Source: JACQFZ01 sp045810625 (GTDB taxonomy: Bacteria; Pseudomonadota; Gammaproteobacteria; Acidiferrobacterales; Sulfurifustaceae). Taken from it: a stretch of DNA of 12,252 bases. The stretch covers positions 1-12,252 of the forward strand of contig JBJMVQ010000072.1 in NCBI GenBank assembly GCA_045810625.1. Reading direction: 5' to 3'. Made by a program: the position numbers and the translations under genes. Shown one piece after another: positions 1-6,356 of this stretch. The notes below the pieces were generated by a model, which saw nothing but the letters and a program-made list of their open reading frames with translations, had not been told where the DNA came from and did not search any database. Every line of letters begins with the position of its first letter. Position 1 is the stretch's first letter.

Positions 1-150
1 TCGTCAGTCGGCGCAGTGGCGGGTTGATCCGCTTGATTCGCTTACCGTTGCGGGGGCAGCGCCGGAATTGCCGCGACAGCGACTGCAGCTGTCTGGGCGC
101 ACCGGCTTCCCGTTTCATTCCTCGGAAAGACTTTCCTCGGAACACCTGAA
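1..150 (-). promoter_or_regulatory. Cobalamin (vitamin B12) riboswitch, 3' part cut by the window edge
   Basis: Read on the minus strand, this leader carries the conserved cobalamin aptamer elements in the right order. AGGTG is at 147-143, a GAAACGGGAAGCCGGTG-type block is at about 116-100, the hallmark GCTGCCCCCGCAACGGTAAG is at 60-41, and CCACTG is at 19-14. The family is known to bind adenosyl- or other cobalamins and to switch off translation or transcription of B12 uptake and synthesis genes. The last conserved element (the AGxCxGGAGACCxGCC-like B12-box part) and the expression platform would lie to the left of base 1. The controlled gene is therefore outside the window and on the minus strand. 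btuB or another B12 transport or synthesis gene is the usual target, but that is inference. It points away from btuC/btuD, so it does not control them directly. Confidence 0.93.
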
Positions 151-161
151 GCGTGGGGGCG

Positions 162-191
162 ACTATAGGAGACGCGCGACGCGAGTGTCAA
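162..191 (-). promoter_or_regulatory. Sigma70-type promoter driving the cobalamin riboswitch transcript
   Basis: On the minus strand a perfect -35 hexamer TTGACA (191-186) is followed, after an 18-base spacer, by a near-consensus -10 TATAGT (167-162). Transcription would start around 155, just ahead of the first conserved riboswitch element (AGGTG at 147). This fit makes the call stronger than the boxes alone. The stretch between this promoter and the terminator at 331-364 shows no gene and no other recognisable signal. Confidence 0.75.
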
Positions 192-330
192 TGTTCTCCG
201 CGATGTGTTCGGATGTATTCAACCGATCGCCGATTGCATGAGTGAATAGCCCATGATGCGGTGTGCGAGGTTCGTATTTGGGGTTGGGCATGTTGCGGGG
301 AAGTCATTCGATCGAAAAAATCCGAGGCAC

Positions 331-364
331 AAAAAAGCCAGCCCATCGTTTCCGATGGGCTGGC
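331..364 (-). terminator. Rho-independent terminator of the lipoprotein gene
   Basis: A perfect 12-bp stem (337-348 paired with 353-364, GCCAGCCCATCG and its complement) closes a four-base loop, GAAA on the transcribed strand. On the minus strand it is followed directly by six T residues (336-331). It begins about 20 bases after the stop codon of the small lipoprotein gene. It separates that transcript from the riboswitch promoter that follows. Confidence 0.92.
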
Positions 365-383
365 TCGTCGGACCGATACTGAA

Positions 384-572
384 TTACTTCTTGTCGGTCG
401 GGGCCGGGCTCGCCGGGGCCGGGGCGGCCTGATCGGCCGGCTTGCTGGCATCGGCGGGAGCAGCCGGAGCCGCGGGGGCAGCGGCGGCCGGAGCGGCCTG
501 TTCTTTCTTCTGGCAAGCGCCCAGCGCCGCAACGGTGGCGAGCGCGGCGATCAAAAGAGCATACTTTTTCAT
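384..572 (-). CDS. Small Ala/Pro-rich lipoprotein (62 aa)
   Basis: The predicted product has a lipoprotein signal peptide: positive MKK start, hydrophobic core (residues 4-17) and lipobox L17-G18-A19-C20. Cleavage before Cys20 would leave a 43-residue mature peptide. Its first residues are QKKEQ, and the rest is almost only Ala, Pro, Ser, Asp and Lys, with no predictable fold. The ATG at 572 is preferred over the upstream in-frame ATG at 632 because it gives a proper signal peptide and has AAGGAA 10 bases upstream (588-583). The product is probably membrane-anchored; Asp at position +2 (the inner-membrane retention signal in E. coli) is absent, since residue 21 is Gln, so outer-membrane sorting is plausible. 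Small proteins of this kind are common in betaproteobacteria with no assigned function. The gene is followed by its own terminator. No convincing promoter could be fixed in the 129 bases upstream. Confidence 0.8.
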   Translation of the reverse strand: MKKYALLIAALATVAALGACQKKEQAAPAAAAPAAPAAPADASKPADQAAPAPASPAPTDKK

Positions 573-701
573 GACTTGCGTTTTCCTTATTAAAAAGTTA
601 TGGACGTGAGAGAGAAGCAACCTGTCGAGCAAGTAACACCCAACGGGCGCGTATTGTTTCTCAAATTGTGGGTAAATTGCAATGAGTTCAGGGGCATACG
701 G

Positions 702-3119
702 CTATGACGCGACGCCCAGCCGCGGTTCGCCGTAGAGCAGGCCCTGTGCGTTCGCGATACCGATCCGCTTCAGCGCCTGTTCGGTCGCCTCGTCCTCGAC
801 GCTCTCGGCGATGGTCTGCATGCCGAACGCCTGGGCCAACTCGTGAATATGCATCACGATTTTGTGATCGGCTTCGTTTTTTATCATGCCGCGCACGAAC
901 GACCCTTCGATCTTGAGGTAATCCGGGCGGAACTGATTCAAGAAGTTGTACGTCGAGTAGCCGCTGCCGAAATCGTCGAGCGCCAGCTTGCAGCCGAGCG
1001 CGCGCAGCTCCTGAATGTCGGCACGCAATAAATCGCTCAGCGGGATCGATTCACGTTCGGTGATTTCGATCGTGATCGACCGCCCGGCCTCGCAGGCCGG
1101 CCGGAGCAGGGCGCTCAACTCCTTGACGAAGCTGCGATCGTTGAACGATGACAGATCGACGTTCAAGAAGAGGGCCTGTGTGGGCGGCGTAACGGCGAGC
1201 GCCGTGCGAATGATGTGCAGATCCACGTCGCGCGTAAGCCCGAGCTCTTCGGCGACCGTAATGAAGTCCTTCGCCTGGATCACCGCGCCATTGATGCGCA
1301 TGCGCGCCAGCACTTCGTACGCAATCGGCGCGCCGCTCTTCATGTTCCAGATCGGCTGGAATGCGGGATGGATATTGCCTTCTTCGAGCGCATTACGCAG
1401 TTGGAAGCCCTGGCTGAAGATCGACATCATCGCCTGGCTCACGTCGGGCGAGAGGACCTCAATGCGGTTACGCCCGCGACGTTTGCTGTGGTAGAGCGCG
1501 ACGTCGGCGGCGCTCACCAGCTCCTGCGCGTTGCGACCGTGCGTCGGCGCTTCCGCGACGCCGATCGAGGATTGCAGCTGCATGCTGCCGACCGGCAGCG
1601 GCACACGCGTATGGCTGATCTGATGGTGAAGTTTCTGCGCGATCTTGGTGGCGTTCTCGAGGTTGGTGTTCTTGAGCACCATCGCGAACTCGTCGCCCGC
1701 GAGCCGCGCGATATAGTCGTTGCGCCGCACCAACTGCTTGAGCAGCTGCGCGGTCGTGCGCAGCACTTCATCCCCGAACGGGTGTCCGTATGTGTCGTTG
1801 ACGAATTTGAAACCATCGAGATCGATGAGCAGCAGGCACACCGAGCAGCTCTTCCCCAAATGGTCGGAGAGGATGACTTCGAGCTGCGTGTCGAAGTGGC
1901 GGCGGTTGTAGAGCCCGGTCAGCGGATCGGTGACCGACATGTGGTACAGCTCGTCCTGGTAGCGGCTGAGCAGCCGGTTGAGCTCCACGCTCTTGGTGAT
2001 GTCGCCGAGCGTGCCGATCACGCCGGTGAAATTTCCGCTCGCGTCGCGCTGCGCGTCCGCGTCGAGGCTCACCCATAGCCGTTTGCCCGCCGCCGTGCGC
2101 AAGGAAATTTCGCGGTTTTTCTCGTGCAGCTCCGCGAGGCGCTCGGCGGAGAAGTCGCGCATGAACTCGTCGTCCATGAGGAAATCGCCGAACATTCTGC
2201 CGAGTGTGTCTTCGATCTTGAACCCGGTCAGGCGCTCCCATGCCGGGTTGAGGAAAACGATGTGGCCGTCCGGGTCGAGCTCGAACAGTATCTCGTGCAT
2301 GCTGTCGATGAGCTTGCGCAGCTGGGTTTCGCTGTGCTCGAGCAGCTCGCGCGCCTCGGAAAGGCTGTTGATGTAATGGCGCATCGCCGCCGAGCCGTCA
2401 GTGAACGCTTGATTCAGCTCCTGAATTTCCCGGCTACCGGACCGAATCAGTGTGACTCCCGGTCGCCAGTTGCCGCGCGAGAATTCACGCGCCCACTCAG
2501 TTAGCGGTCTCAGCGGTGCGGTGAAACGCGACAGCAGCAGGTACGCGAACAGGAACGCGAGCAGCAGCAAACCCAGCGTGGCGGTGAGGCTGCGCGCGAC
2601 CACATTGCGAACCGTGGCGTTGAGCGGAGCGTTTGCGAGCGTGATTTCCACCTGTAGCCCCGCCGCGGCGCCGGGCACCTCTCCGGTCAGACGGCGCGAC
2701 TCGGCACTCGCGGGCGCGAACCGCCGCGTGTACCAGGCAGCCGGTTCATCGGCGCGTGCGTATTCATAGAGCGTGACGCCGGATTTGTCGCGAACGCGCA
2801 GCCCGGTGACCGCCGCATCTTCGGCGGCATGACCGACAAGCGTGTCGAAGCCGACGTTGTTGTTCTGGCGAACCGCGATTTGCAGTGCCGGCACCAGGAT
2901 GTCCAGAAGACTGGCGCCGATCCGCCGCTGTGCTTCCAGTTGCGACGTCACGCTGTGGCTGACGAGCGCGAGGGTGACGAGCAAGGCGGCGAGCAGGATC
3001 AGGCTGGAGAACGCCGCGGTCAGGCGCGCCCGCAGCGTCCCGGGAAACCGGAAGCGAGCGAGGACGTGACTCAGCCCTAGCGGAAGTCGCGCGGGCACGC
3101 GGGGCGAATAGGCTGACAT
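702..3119 (-). CDS. Membrane HAMP-PAS-GGDEF-EAL cyclic-di-GMP enzyme (805 aa)
   Basis: This is a signalling protein with potential to make and break cyclic di-GMP. A membrane helix (about 36-56) and a second (about 178-198) flank a periplasmic sensor region of some 120 residues. A HAMP-like linker (199-250), a short coil and a PAS domain (264-378) follow. The GGDEF domain (395-553) carries the variant AGDEF at 474-478 with the product-inhibition site RxxD (R465-D468) correctly spaced before it. The EAL domain (565-800) has EVL at 602-604 and keeps the expected metal and catalytic residues: N653, E685, D715-D716, K736, E772 and Q792, with loop DDFGSGYS. By sequence both halves could be active; AGDEF and EVL are tolerated variants in other family members. 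It lies 86 bases downstream of btuD and probably has its own promoter. No clear Shine-Dalgarno precedes the ATG; an inverted repeat abuts it. Confidence 0.95.
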   Translation of the reverse strand: MSAYSPRVPARLPLGLSHVLARFRFPGTLRARLTAAFSSLILLAALLVTLALVSHSVTSQLEAQRRIGASLLDILVPALQIAVRQNNNVGFDTLVGHAAEDAAVTGLRVRDKSGVTLYEYARADEPAAWYTRRFAPASAESRRLTGEVPGAAAGLQVEITLANAPLNATVRNVVARSLTATLGLLLLAFLFAYLLLSRFTAPLRPLTEWAREFSRGNWRPGVTLIRSGSREIQELNQAFTDGSAAMRHYINSLSEARELLEHSETQLRKLIDSMHEILFELDPDGHIVFLNPAWERLTGFKIEDTLGRMFGDFLMDDEFMRDFSAERLAELHEKNREISLRTAAGKRLWVSLDADAQRDASGNFTGVIGTLGDITKSVELNRLLSRYQDELYHMSVTDPLTGLYNRRHFDTQLEVILSDHLGKSCSVCLLLIDLDGFKFVNDTYGHPFGDEVLRTTAQLLKQLVRRNDYIARLAGDEFAMVLKNTNLENATKIAQKLHHQISHTRVPLPVGSMQLQSSIGVAEAPTHGRNAQELVSAADVALYHSKRRGRNRIEVLSPDVSQAMMSIFSQGFQLRNALEEGNIHPAFQPIWNMKSGAPIAYEVLARMRINGAVIQAKDFITVAEELGLTRDVDLHIIRTALAVTPPTQALFLNVDLSSFNDRSFVKELSALLRPACEAGRSITIEITERESIPLSDLLRADIQELRALGCKLALDDFGSGYSTYNFLNQFRPDYLKIEGSFVRGMIKNEADHKIVMHIHELAQAFGMQTIAESVEDEATEQALKRIGIANAQGLLYGEPRLGVAS

Positions 3120-3135
3120 CTACTTAAGTAAGTAG
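3120..3135. repeat. Perfect inverted repeat touching the GGDEF-EAL start codon
   Basis: CTACTTA-AG-TAAGTAG is a 7-bp perfect palindrome with a 2-base centre. It lies directly against the ATG of the cyclic-di-GMP enzyme gene, where the ribosome-binding site would be expected. It is A/T-rich in a G+C-rich setting. It could be an operator for a dimeric regulator; the 2-base centre is too tight for a normal RNA hairpin loop unless inner pairs open. Function is inferred from position only. Confidence 0.5.
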
Positions 3136-3160
3136 GAGCGGGTGGTCATGGGCCCCGGGC

Positions 3161-3190
3161 AGTATAACGGGCCGACCCGTATCAAGCCAG
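3161..3190 (-). promoter_or_regulatory. Possible promoter of the GGDEF-EAL gene
   Basis: In the 86-base gap after btuD, the minus strand has a good -10 match TATACT (3166-3161), about 40 bases before the start codon. No good -35 lies at the right distance: TGGCTT sits at a 17-base spacing, and a better TTGATA is only 13 bases away. A short repeat ACGGG-CCGA-CCCGT (3167-3180) overlaps the spacer. This suggests separate or extra transcription of the enzyme gene, weakly supported. Confidence 0.35.
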
Positions 3191-3205
3191 AAACGGTGTG
3201 CCTAT

Positions 3206-3973
3206 TTACACCGGGAAATAGAAGCGTTCGTTCCCGTCCACGACTGTTTCTCGAAACCGACAACCGTACATCCGTTCCAGTGCGGCGCACGTCAGGACCT
3301 CGCGCACCGGCCCGGCCTGCCAGGCGCCGCCCGGAAACAACAACAGCGCATGACGGCACGATCGGGCGGCCGCGTTGATATCGTGCAGCGCGAACAGGTT
3401 CAGATGCCCGGGGCGTGCCGCGCGCGCGGCCAGTCTGCGCAGCACCTGCACTTGATGGCGCAAATCGAGGTGGTTGGTCGGCTCGTCCCAAAGACATAGG
3501 GGAGCGTCCTGCGCCAGCACCGCGGCAATCTCGACGCGCCGCCGTTCGCCGCCCGATAGGGTCGGCACGAGTCGCGTTTCAAACGGCGACATTTCGACCT
3601 GTGCGAGCGCGTCGCGCGCGCAGCGCACGTCTGTCTCGCCTTCAGAGGCGAAGCGTCCGAGATGCGGGTGACGACCGGTGAGGACGGTGTCGAGCACGGT
3701 CACGGGGAACGTCGTCGGATAGTCCTGGAAGAGAAGCCCGATGCGTAGCGCACGCGCACGATCCGGGAAGCTTCGAATGTCGACGCCGTCGAGGAGCACG
3801 TTGCCGGCTTGCGGGTCGCGCAAACCGGCGAGCGTGTGCAGCAGCGTCGTCTTGCCGCTGCCGTTCGCGCCGAGAATCGCCCAGTTCTCCGCGGCGTTGA
3901 AACCAAGCGAAAGGTCGCGGCAGAGGATGCGGCCGCCGGCGGCAAGCGTCAGCGCGCGCGTTTCGAGGCGCAT
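3206..3973 (-). CDS. btuD: Vitamin B12-type ABC transporter ATP-binding protein
   Basis: This cytoplasmic ATPase should power import through the BtuC permease. In the 256-residue numbering that starts at the alternative GTG (3976), Walker A GANGSGKT is at 36-43, the Q-loop Gln at 84, signature LSGGE at 140-144, Walker B LCLWDE at 160-165, the D-loop around 168-171 and the switch His at 198. The length is normal for the FecE/FhuC/BtuD group. The btuC stop TGA (3975-3973) shares its last base with the ATG chosen here. GGAG lies 4 bases ahead of the ATG but only 1 base ahead of the GTG, so ATG is favoured; the overlap implies translational coupling. Family sequence alone cannot separate B12 from ferric-siderophore carriers. 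The nearby cobalamin riboswitch favours B12, but no BtuF binding protein is in the window. Confidence 0.85.
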   Translation of the reverse strand: MRLETRALTLAAGGRILCRDLSLGFNAAENWAILGANGSGKTTLLHTLAGLRDPQAGNVLLDGVDIRSFPDRARALRIGLLFQDYPTTFPVTVLDTVLTGRHPHLGRFASEGETDVRCARDALAQVEMSPFETRLVPTLSGGERRRVEIAAVLAQDAPLCLWDEPTNHLDLRHQVQVLRRLAARAARPGHLNLFALHDINAAARSCRHALLLFPGGAWQAGPVREVLTCAALERMYGCRFRETVVDGNERFYFPV

Positions 3974-4989
3974 CACGCTCCGCCGACCTTTTGCGCATTA
4001 CGCGCGAGCAGGAACAAAAATACGGGCACGCCGAGCAATGCCGTCAGAATGCCCACCGGCAGCTGAATCGGCGCCGCGATGCTGCGCGCGAGCGTATCCG
4101 CGATCACGAGCAGACTGCCGCCGAGCAGCGATGCGCCGGGGAGCAGGTAGCGGTGATCGCCGAGGCCGACGAGCCGCAGCAGATGCGGGACGATCAGGCC
4201 GACGAAACCGATGCTGCCGGCGAGCGTAACGGCGACGGCGGTCAGGAGCGACGCGACCACGTATACGATCGAGCGCAGGCGTGCAGGATTCTCGCCGAGC
4301 GCGGCGGCGGTATTTTCGCCGCGCGCGAGCACGTTCAACGCGCGCGCGAGACTGATCGAAACGCCGAGGCCCGCGATGAGAACGACGAGTCCCGCGCCGG
4401 CGTGCCGCGTGTTGCTGAGATCGCCGAGCAACCAAAAGAGCATTCCTTGCACTTGCGCGGCCGGCGCCACGACGAGCAGCAGGCTGATGCAGGCGCCCCA
4501 GCCGGCGGCGAGAACGACACCGGTGAGGAGCAGCCGTTGCACACCGCTCGGCCCGGGACGGCTGAGCGCGAAGACGAGCAACATCGATCCGAGAGCGCCG
4601 GTGAAGGCGGCGCCGTTCATCGTTGCAGCGCCTGCACCCGCGAGCAGCGCGAGCAACGCGCCGACCGCGGCGCCGCCCGAGACGCCGATGACGTATGGAT
4701 CGGCGAGCGGGTTACGCAATAGGACCTGCAGCAGCGCGCCGGCAAGCGCGAGCATGCCGCCGACCACGAAGGCGGCGGCCGCGCGCGGAGCGCGCAGCTC
4801 AAAAACGAGCGTGCGGCCGACGCCGGCGTCCTCACCATGGAGAACCTGCCACAGCTGGTTGGGTTCAATGGCGACGCTGCCCACGGCGATCGCGAGCACA
4901 AAGCTCGCGCCGGCGAGAAGAACGAGCGCGCCCAGAATCACTCGGCGCTGCATGCGCTTCGGTATTGCGTGACGTTGATGCCGAGACAC
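3973..4989 (-). CDS. btuC: Vitamin B12-type ABC transporter permease (FecCD family)
   Basis: This is an inner-membrane permease with about ten hydrophobic segments spread over 338 residues, typical of FecCD/BtuC. Family blocks are clear: LRAPRA (65-70), the stretch 84-107 with LLRNPLADPYVIG, GFVGLIVPHLLRL (261-273), ADTLAR (297-302) and PVGILTALLGVPVFLFLL (311-328). The gene runs directly into btuD. The start is uncertain. The GTG at 4989 gives 338 residues with a basic leader; an in-frame ATG at 4953 gives 326 residues, the same length as E. coli BtuC. Neither has a strong Shine-Dalgarno. Substrate assignment rests on the B12 riboswitch nearby. A ferric-siderophore permease is the main alternative. 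The binding protein and outer-membrane receptor must be encoded elsewhere, perhaps just past the left edge. Confidence 0.87.
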   Translation of the reverse strand: MSRHQRHAIPKRMQRRVILGALVLLAGASFVLAIAVGSVAIEPNQLWQVLHGEDAGVGRTLVFELRAPRAAAAFVVGGMLALAGALLQVLLRNPLADPYVIGVSGGAAVGALLALLAGAGAATMNGAAFTGALGSMLLVFALSRPGPSGVQRLLLTGVVLAAGWGACISLLLVVAPAAQVQGMLFWLLGDLSNTRHAGAGLVVLIAGLGVSISLARALNVLARGENTAAALGENPARLRSIVYVVASLLTAVAVTLAGSIGFVGLIVPHLLRLVGLGDHRYLLPGASLLGGSLLVIADTLARSIAAPIQLPVGILTALLGVPVFLFLLARNAQKVGGA

Positions 4990-5134
4990 AATTCGATGCT
5001 CGCGTCGCGCGGAACCGAATTGAACCGAGCGGACGGTCTCGTTCTGGCGAATGGCGTACAGGTGAGAGACGCGGCGAGCGTGAGATCGAAGTCGGTTATC
5101 GAAGCGATTCGCTTCATCGACGTCGGCATGCGAT
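4990..5134. other. Gap between btuC and the HAD phosphatase gene
   Basis: This 145-base gap contains no gene I can support. A short stem GAAGCG-ATT-CGCTTC (5101-5115) lies about 20 bases past the HAD stop on the minus strand, but no T-run follows, so a terminator is doubtful. Open frames run through it on both strands (for example minus, from an ATG at about 5126 to a stop at 4938, reading MPTSMKRIASITDF at its start). None has a ribosome-binding site or a recognisable product. Confidence 0.4.
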
Positions 5135-5788
5135 CTACCGCAGGCTGATGACCGGCCAACCGCGCGCGAGCGCCTCGCGCGCCAGGATCGGATCGGGATC
5201 GACCGCGACGGGGTGCTCGGCCAATTGCAGCAGCGGCAGGTCGTTGTGCGAGTCGCTGTAGCAGGAGCTTCCTTTCATGTCGTGATGGTTCGCGCGCAGC
5301 CATTCCTCCAGGCGCGCGACTTTGCCTTCGCGATAACACGGGATGCCCGCAACCCGGCCGGTATAACGTCCGTCGCGCTCTTCCGGATCCGTCGCGAGCA
5401 GGTGCTCCACACCGAGCGCTGCCGCGATCGGGCCGGTGACGAAGCGATTCGTCGCGGTGATGATGACGAGTACGTCCCCGCGCGCGCGATGCTGTTCGAG
5501 GAGCCGGCGCGTGCCGGGCGCGATCATCGGGTGTATGCGTTCGCGCATGAACCGCGCGTGCAAGTCATCGAGTGTCGCACGATCGAGACGCGCGAGCGGG
5601 GTCAGCGCGAATGCGAGGTATTCTTGAATATTGAGCGTCCCCGCCTGGTACTGCGCAAAATAGTGATCGTTAGCGGCGCGGTACGTTGGGCCATCGACGA
5701 GCCCATGTTCCACCATGAACTCGCCCCAAGCGTGATCACTGTCGCCGGCGAGCAGCGTATAGTCGAGGTCGAAGAGAGCGAGCGGCAT
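5135..5788 (-). CDS. HAD-IB family phosphatase (SerB-like, 217 aa)
   Basis: This is a cytoplasmic Mg-dependent phosphomonoesterase of the haloacid dehalogenase superfamily, subclass IB. All four motifs are present: I, DLDYT (D7 nucleophile, D9 acid/base); II, Thr111 in IITATN; III, Lys156 in EGK; and IV, YSDSHNDLPLL with D179 and D183 for the metal. An alpha-helical cap lies between motif I and II (about residues 15-90), as in SerB and the SerB-type histidinol-phosphate phosphatases. The substrate cannot be read from sequence; phosphoserine, histidinol phosphate and small lipid phosphates are all used by relatives. It is transcribed away from rppH from a shared upstream region. The ATG at 5788 gives motif I at the usual distance from the N-terminus, but no clear Shine-Dalgarno is visible. 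btuC follows 145 bases downstream on the same strand, possibly as a loose operon. Confidence 0.9.
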   Translation of the reverse strand: MPLALFDLDYTLLAGDSDHAWGEFMVEHGLVDGPTYRAANDHYFAQYQAGTLNIQEYLAFALTPLARLDRATLDDLHARFMRERIHPMIAPGTRRLLEQHRARGDVLVIITATNRFVTGPIAAALGVEHLLATDPEERDGRYTGRVAGIPCYREGKVARLEEWLRANHHDMKGSSCYSDSHNDLPLLQLAEHPVAVDPDPILAREALARGWPVISLR

Positions 5789-5873
5789 GGGCGCGGGCGC
5801 TGAGTGGTGAGGTTCCTGGAAAAAACGAGACTATTATAGGTATTATGCGTACGTTAGGCCGACGGAGGTGGCT
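5789..5873. promoter_or_regulatory. Divergent promoter region between HAD gene and rppH
   Basis: This A/T-rich segment of about 80 bases separates two genes transcribed away from each other. On the minus strand a perfect -10 TATAAT lies at about 5839-5834, some 45 bases before the HAD start, without a good -35 (extended promoters of this kind exist). On the plus strand TATTAT at about 5843-5848 could be the rppH -10, again with no clear -35. A strong Shine-Dalgarno GGAGG stands five bases before the rppH ATG. The two -10 boxes nearly overlap, so the promoters probably compete or share regulation. Confidence 0.55.
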
Positions 5874-6356
5874 ATGATAGACGAGCAAGGCTACCGGCCC
5901 AACATAGGCATCGTTCTCTGCAATAACCAAAGCCAAGTGTTCTGGGCGCGCCGCTCTCGGCGCGACGGTTGGCAGTTTCCACAAGGCGGCATTAAGTCGC
6001 ACGAAACGCCCGAACAGGCGCTGTACCGCGAGCTGTACGAGGAGGTCGGCCTGTCCGAGCTGCACGTGCAAGTGCTCGGCCGTACCCGCGACTGGCTGCA
6101 CTACGACATTCCCGACGATTATCTGCGACGCAACCCGCAGCGCCATTTCCGCGGCCAGAAGCAAATCTGGTTCCTGCTTCGGCTGACGGGCTGCGATGAG
6201 GACGTCTGCCTCGAACGCTCCGACAAGCCCGAGTTCGATGCGTGGCGCTGGATCGACTACTGGAGCGCGCTCGACCAAATCATTCCGTTCAAGCGCGAGG
6301 TTTATCGTCGCGCACTGACGGAACTCGAACCGCTGTTGCCTCCATCGCGGTCGTGA
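5874..6356 (+). CDS. rppH: RNA 5'-pyrophosphohydrolase RppH (Nudix, 160 aa)
   Basis: RppH removes pyrophosphate from 5'-triphosphate mRNA ends in the cytoplasm and so starts RNase E-dependent decay. The start MIDEQGYRPNIGIVL matches the E. coli protein (MIDDDGYRPNVGIV...) almost residue for residue. The Nudix box lies at 38-60 and fits GX5EX7REUXEEXGU exactly, with catalytic glutamates E53, E56 and E57. WQFPQGG precedes it, as in RppH. ATG at 5874 is chosen over an in-frame GTG two codons upstream because it matches the family start and has GGAGG five bases away. At 160 residues it is slightly shorter than the E. coli protein (176) and lacks a long C-terminal tail. Its stop overlaps the start of the RND-like gene, implying co-transcription. 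Confidence 0.97.
   Translation: MIDEQGYRPNIGIVLCNNQSQVFWARRSRRDGWQFPQGGIKSHETPEQALYRELYEEVGLSELHVQVLGRTRDWLHYDIPDDYLRRNPQRHFRGQKQIWFLLRLTGCDEDVCLERSDKPEFDAWRWIDYWSALDQIIPFKREVYRRALTELEPLLPPSRS

Noticed and set aside
261..593. Plus-strand frame across the terminator and lipoprotein region
   Set aside because: It runs through a clear minus-strand terminator and antisense to the lipoprotein, with Gly/Arg-rich shadow composition.
1215..2078. Long open frame (287 codons) on the plus strand
   Set aside because: It lies entirely antisense to the GGDEF-EAL gene, is rich in Arg/His/Val as frame shadows are, and matches no family.
3991..4722. Open frame of 243 codons on the plus strand
   Set aside because: It is the complement of btuC, Arg/Glu/Gln-rich and without any recognisable domain.
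4938..5126. Small minus-strand frame between HAD and btuC beginning MPTSMKRIASITDF
   Set aside because: It has no Shine-Dalgarno and no recognised product, and it overlaps the start of btuC. A plus-strand frame covers the same bases equally well.
5213..5803. Open frame of 196 codons on the plus strand
   Set aside because: It is antisense to the HAD phosphatase, whose four catalytic motifs are intact on the minus strand.
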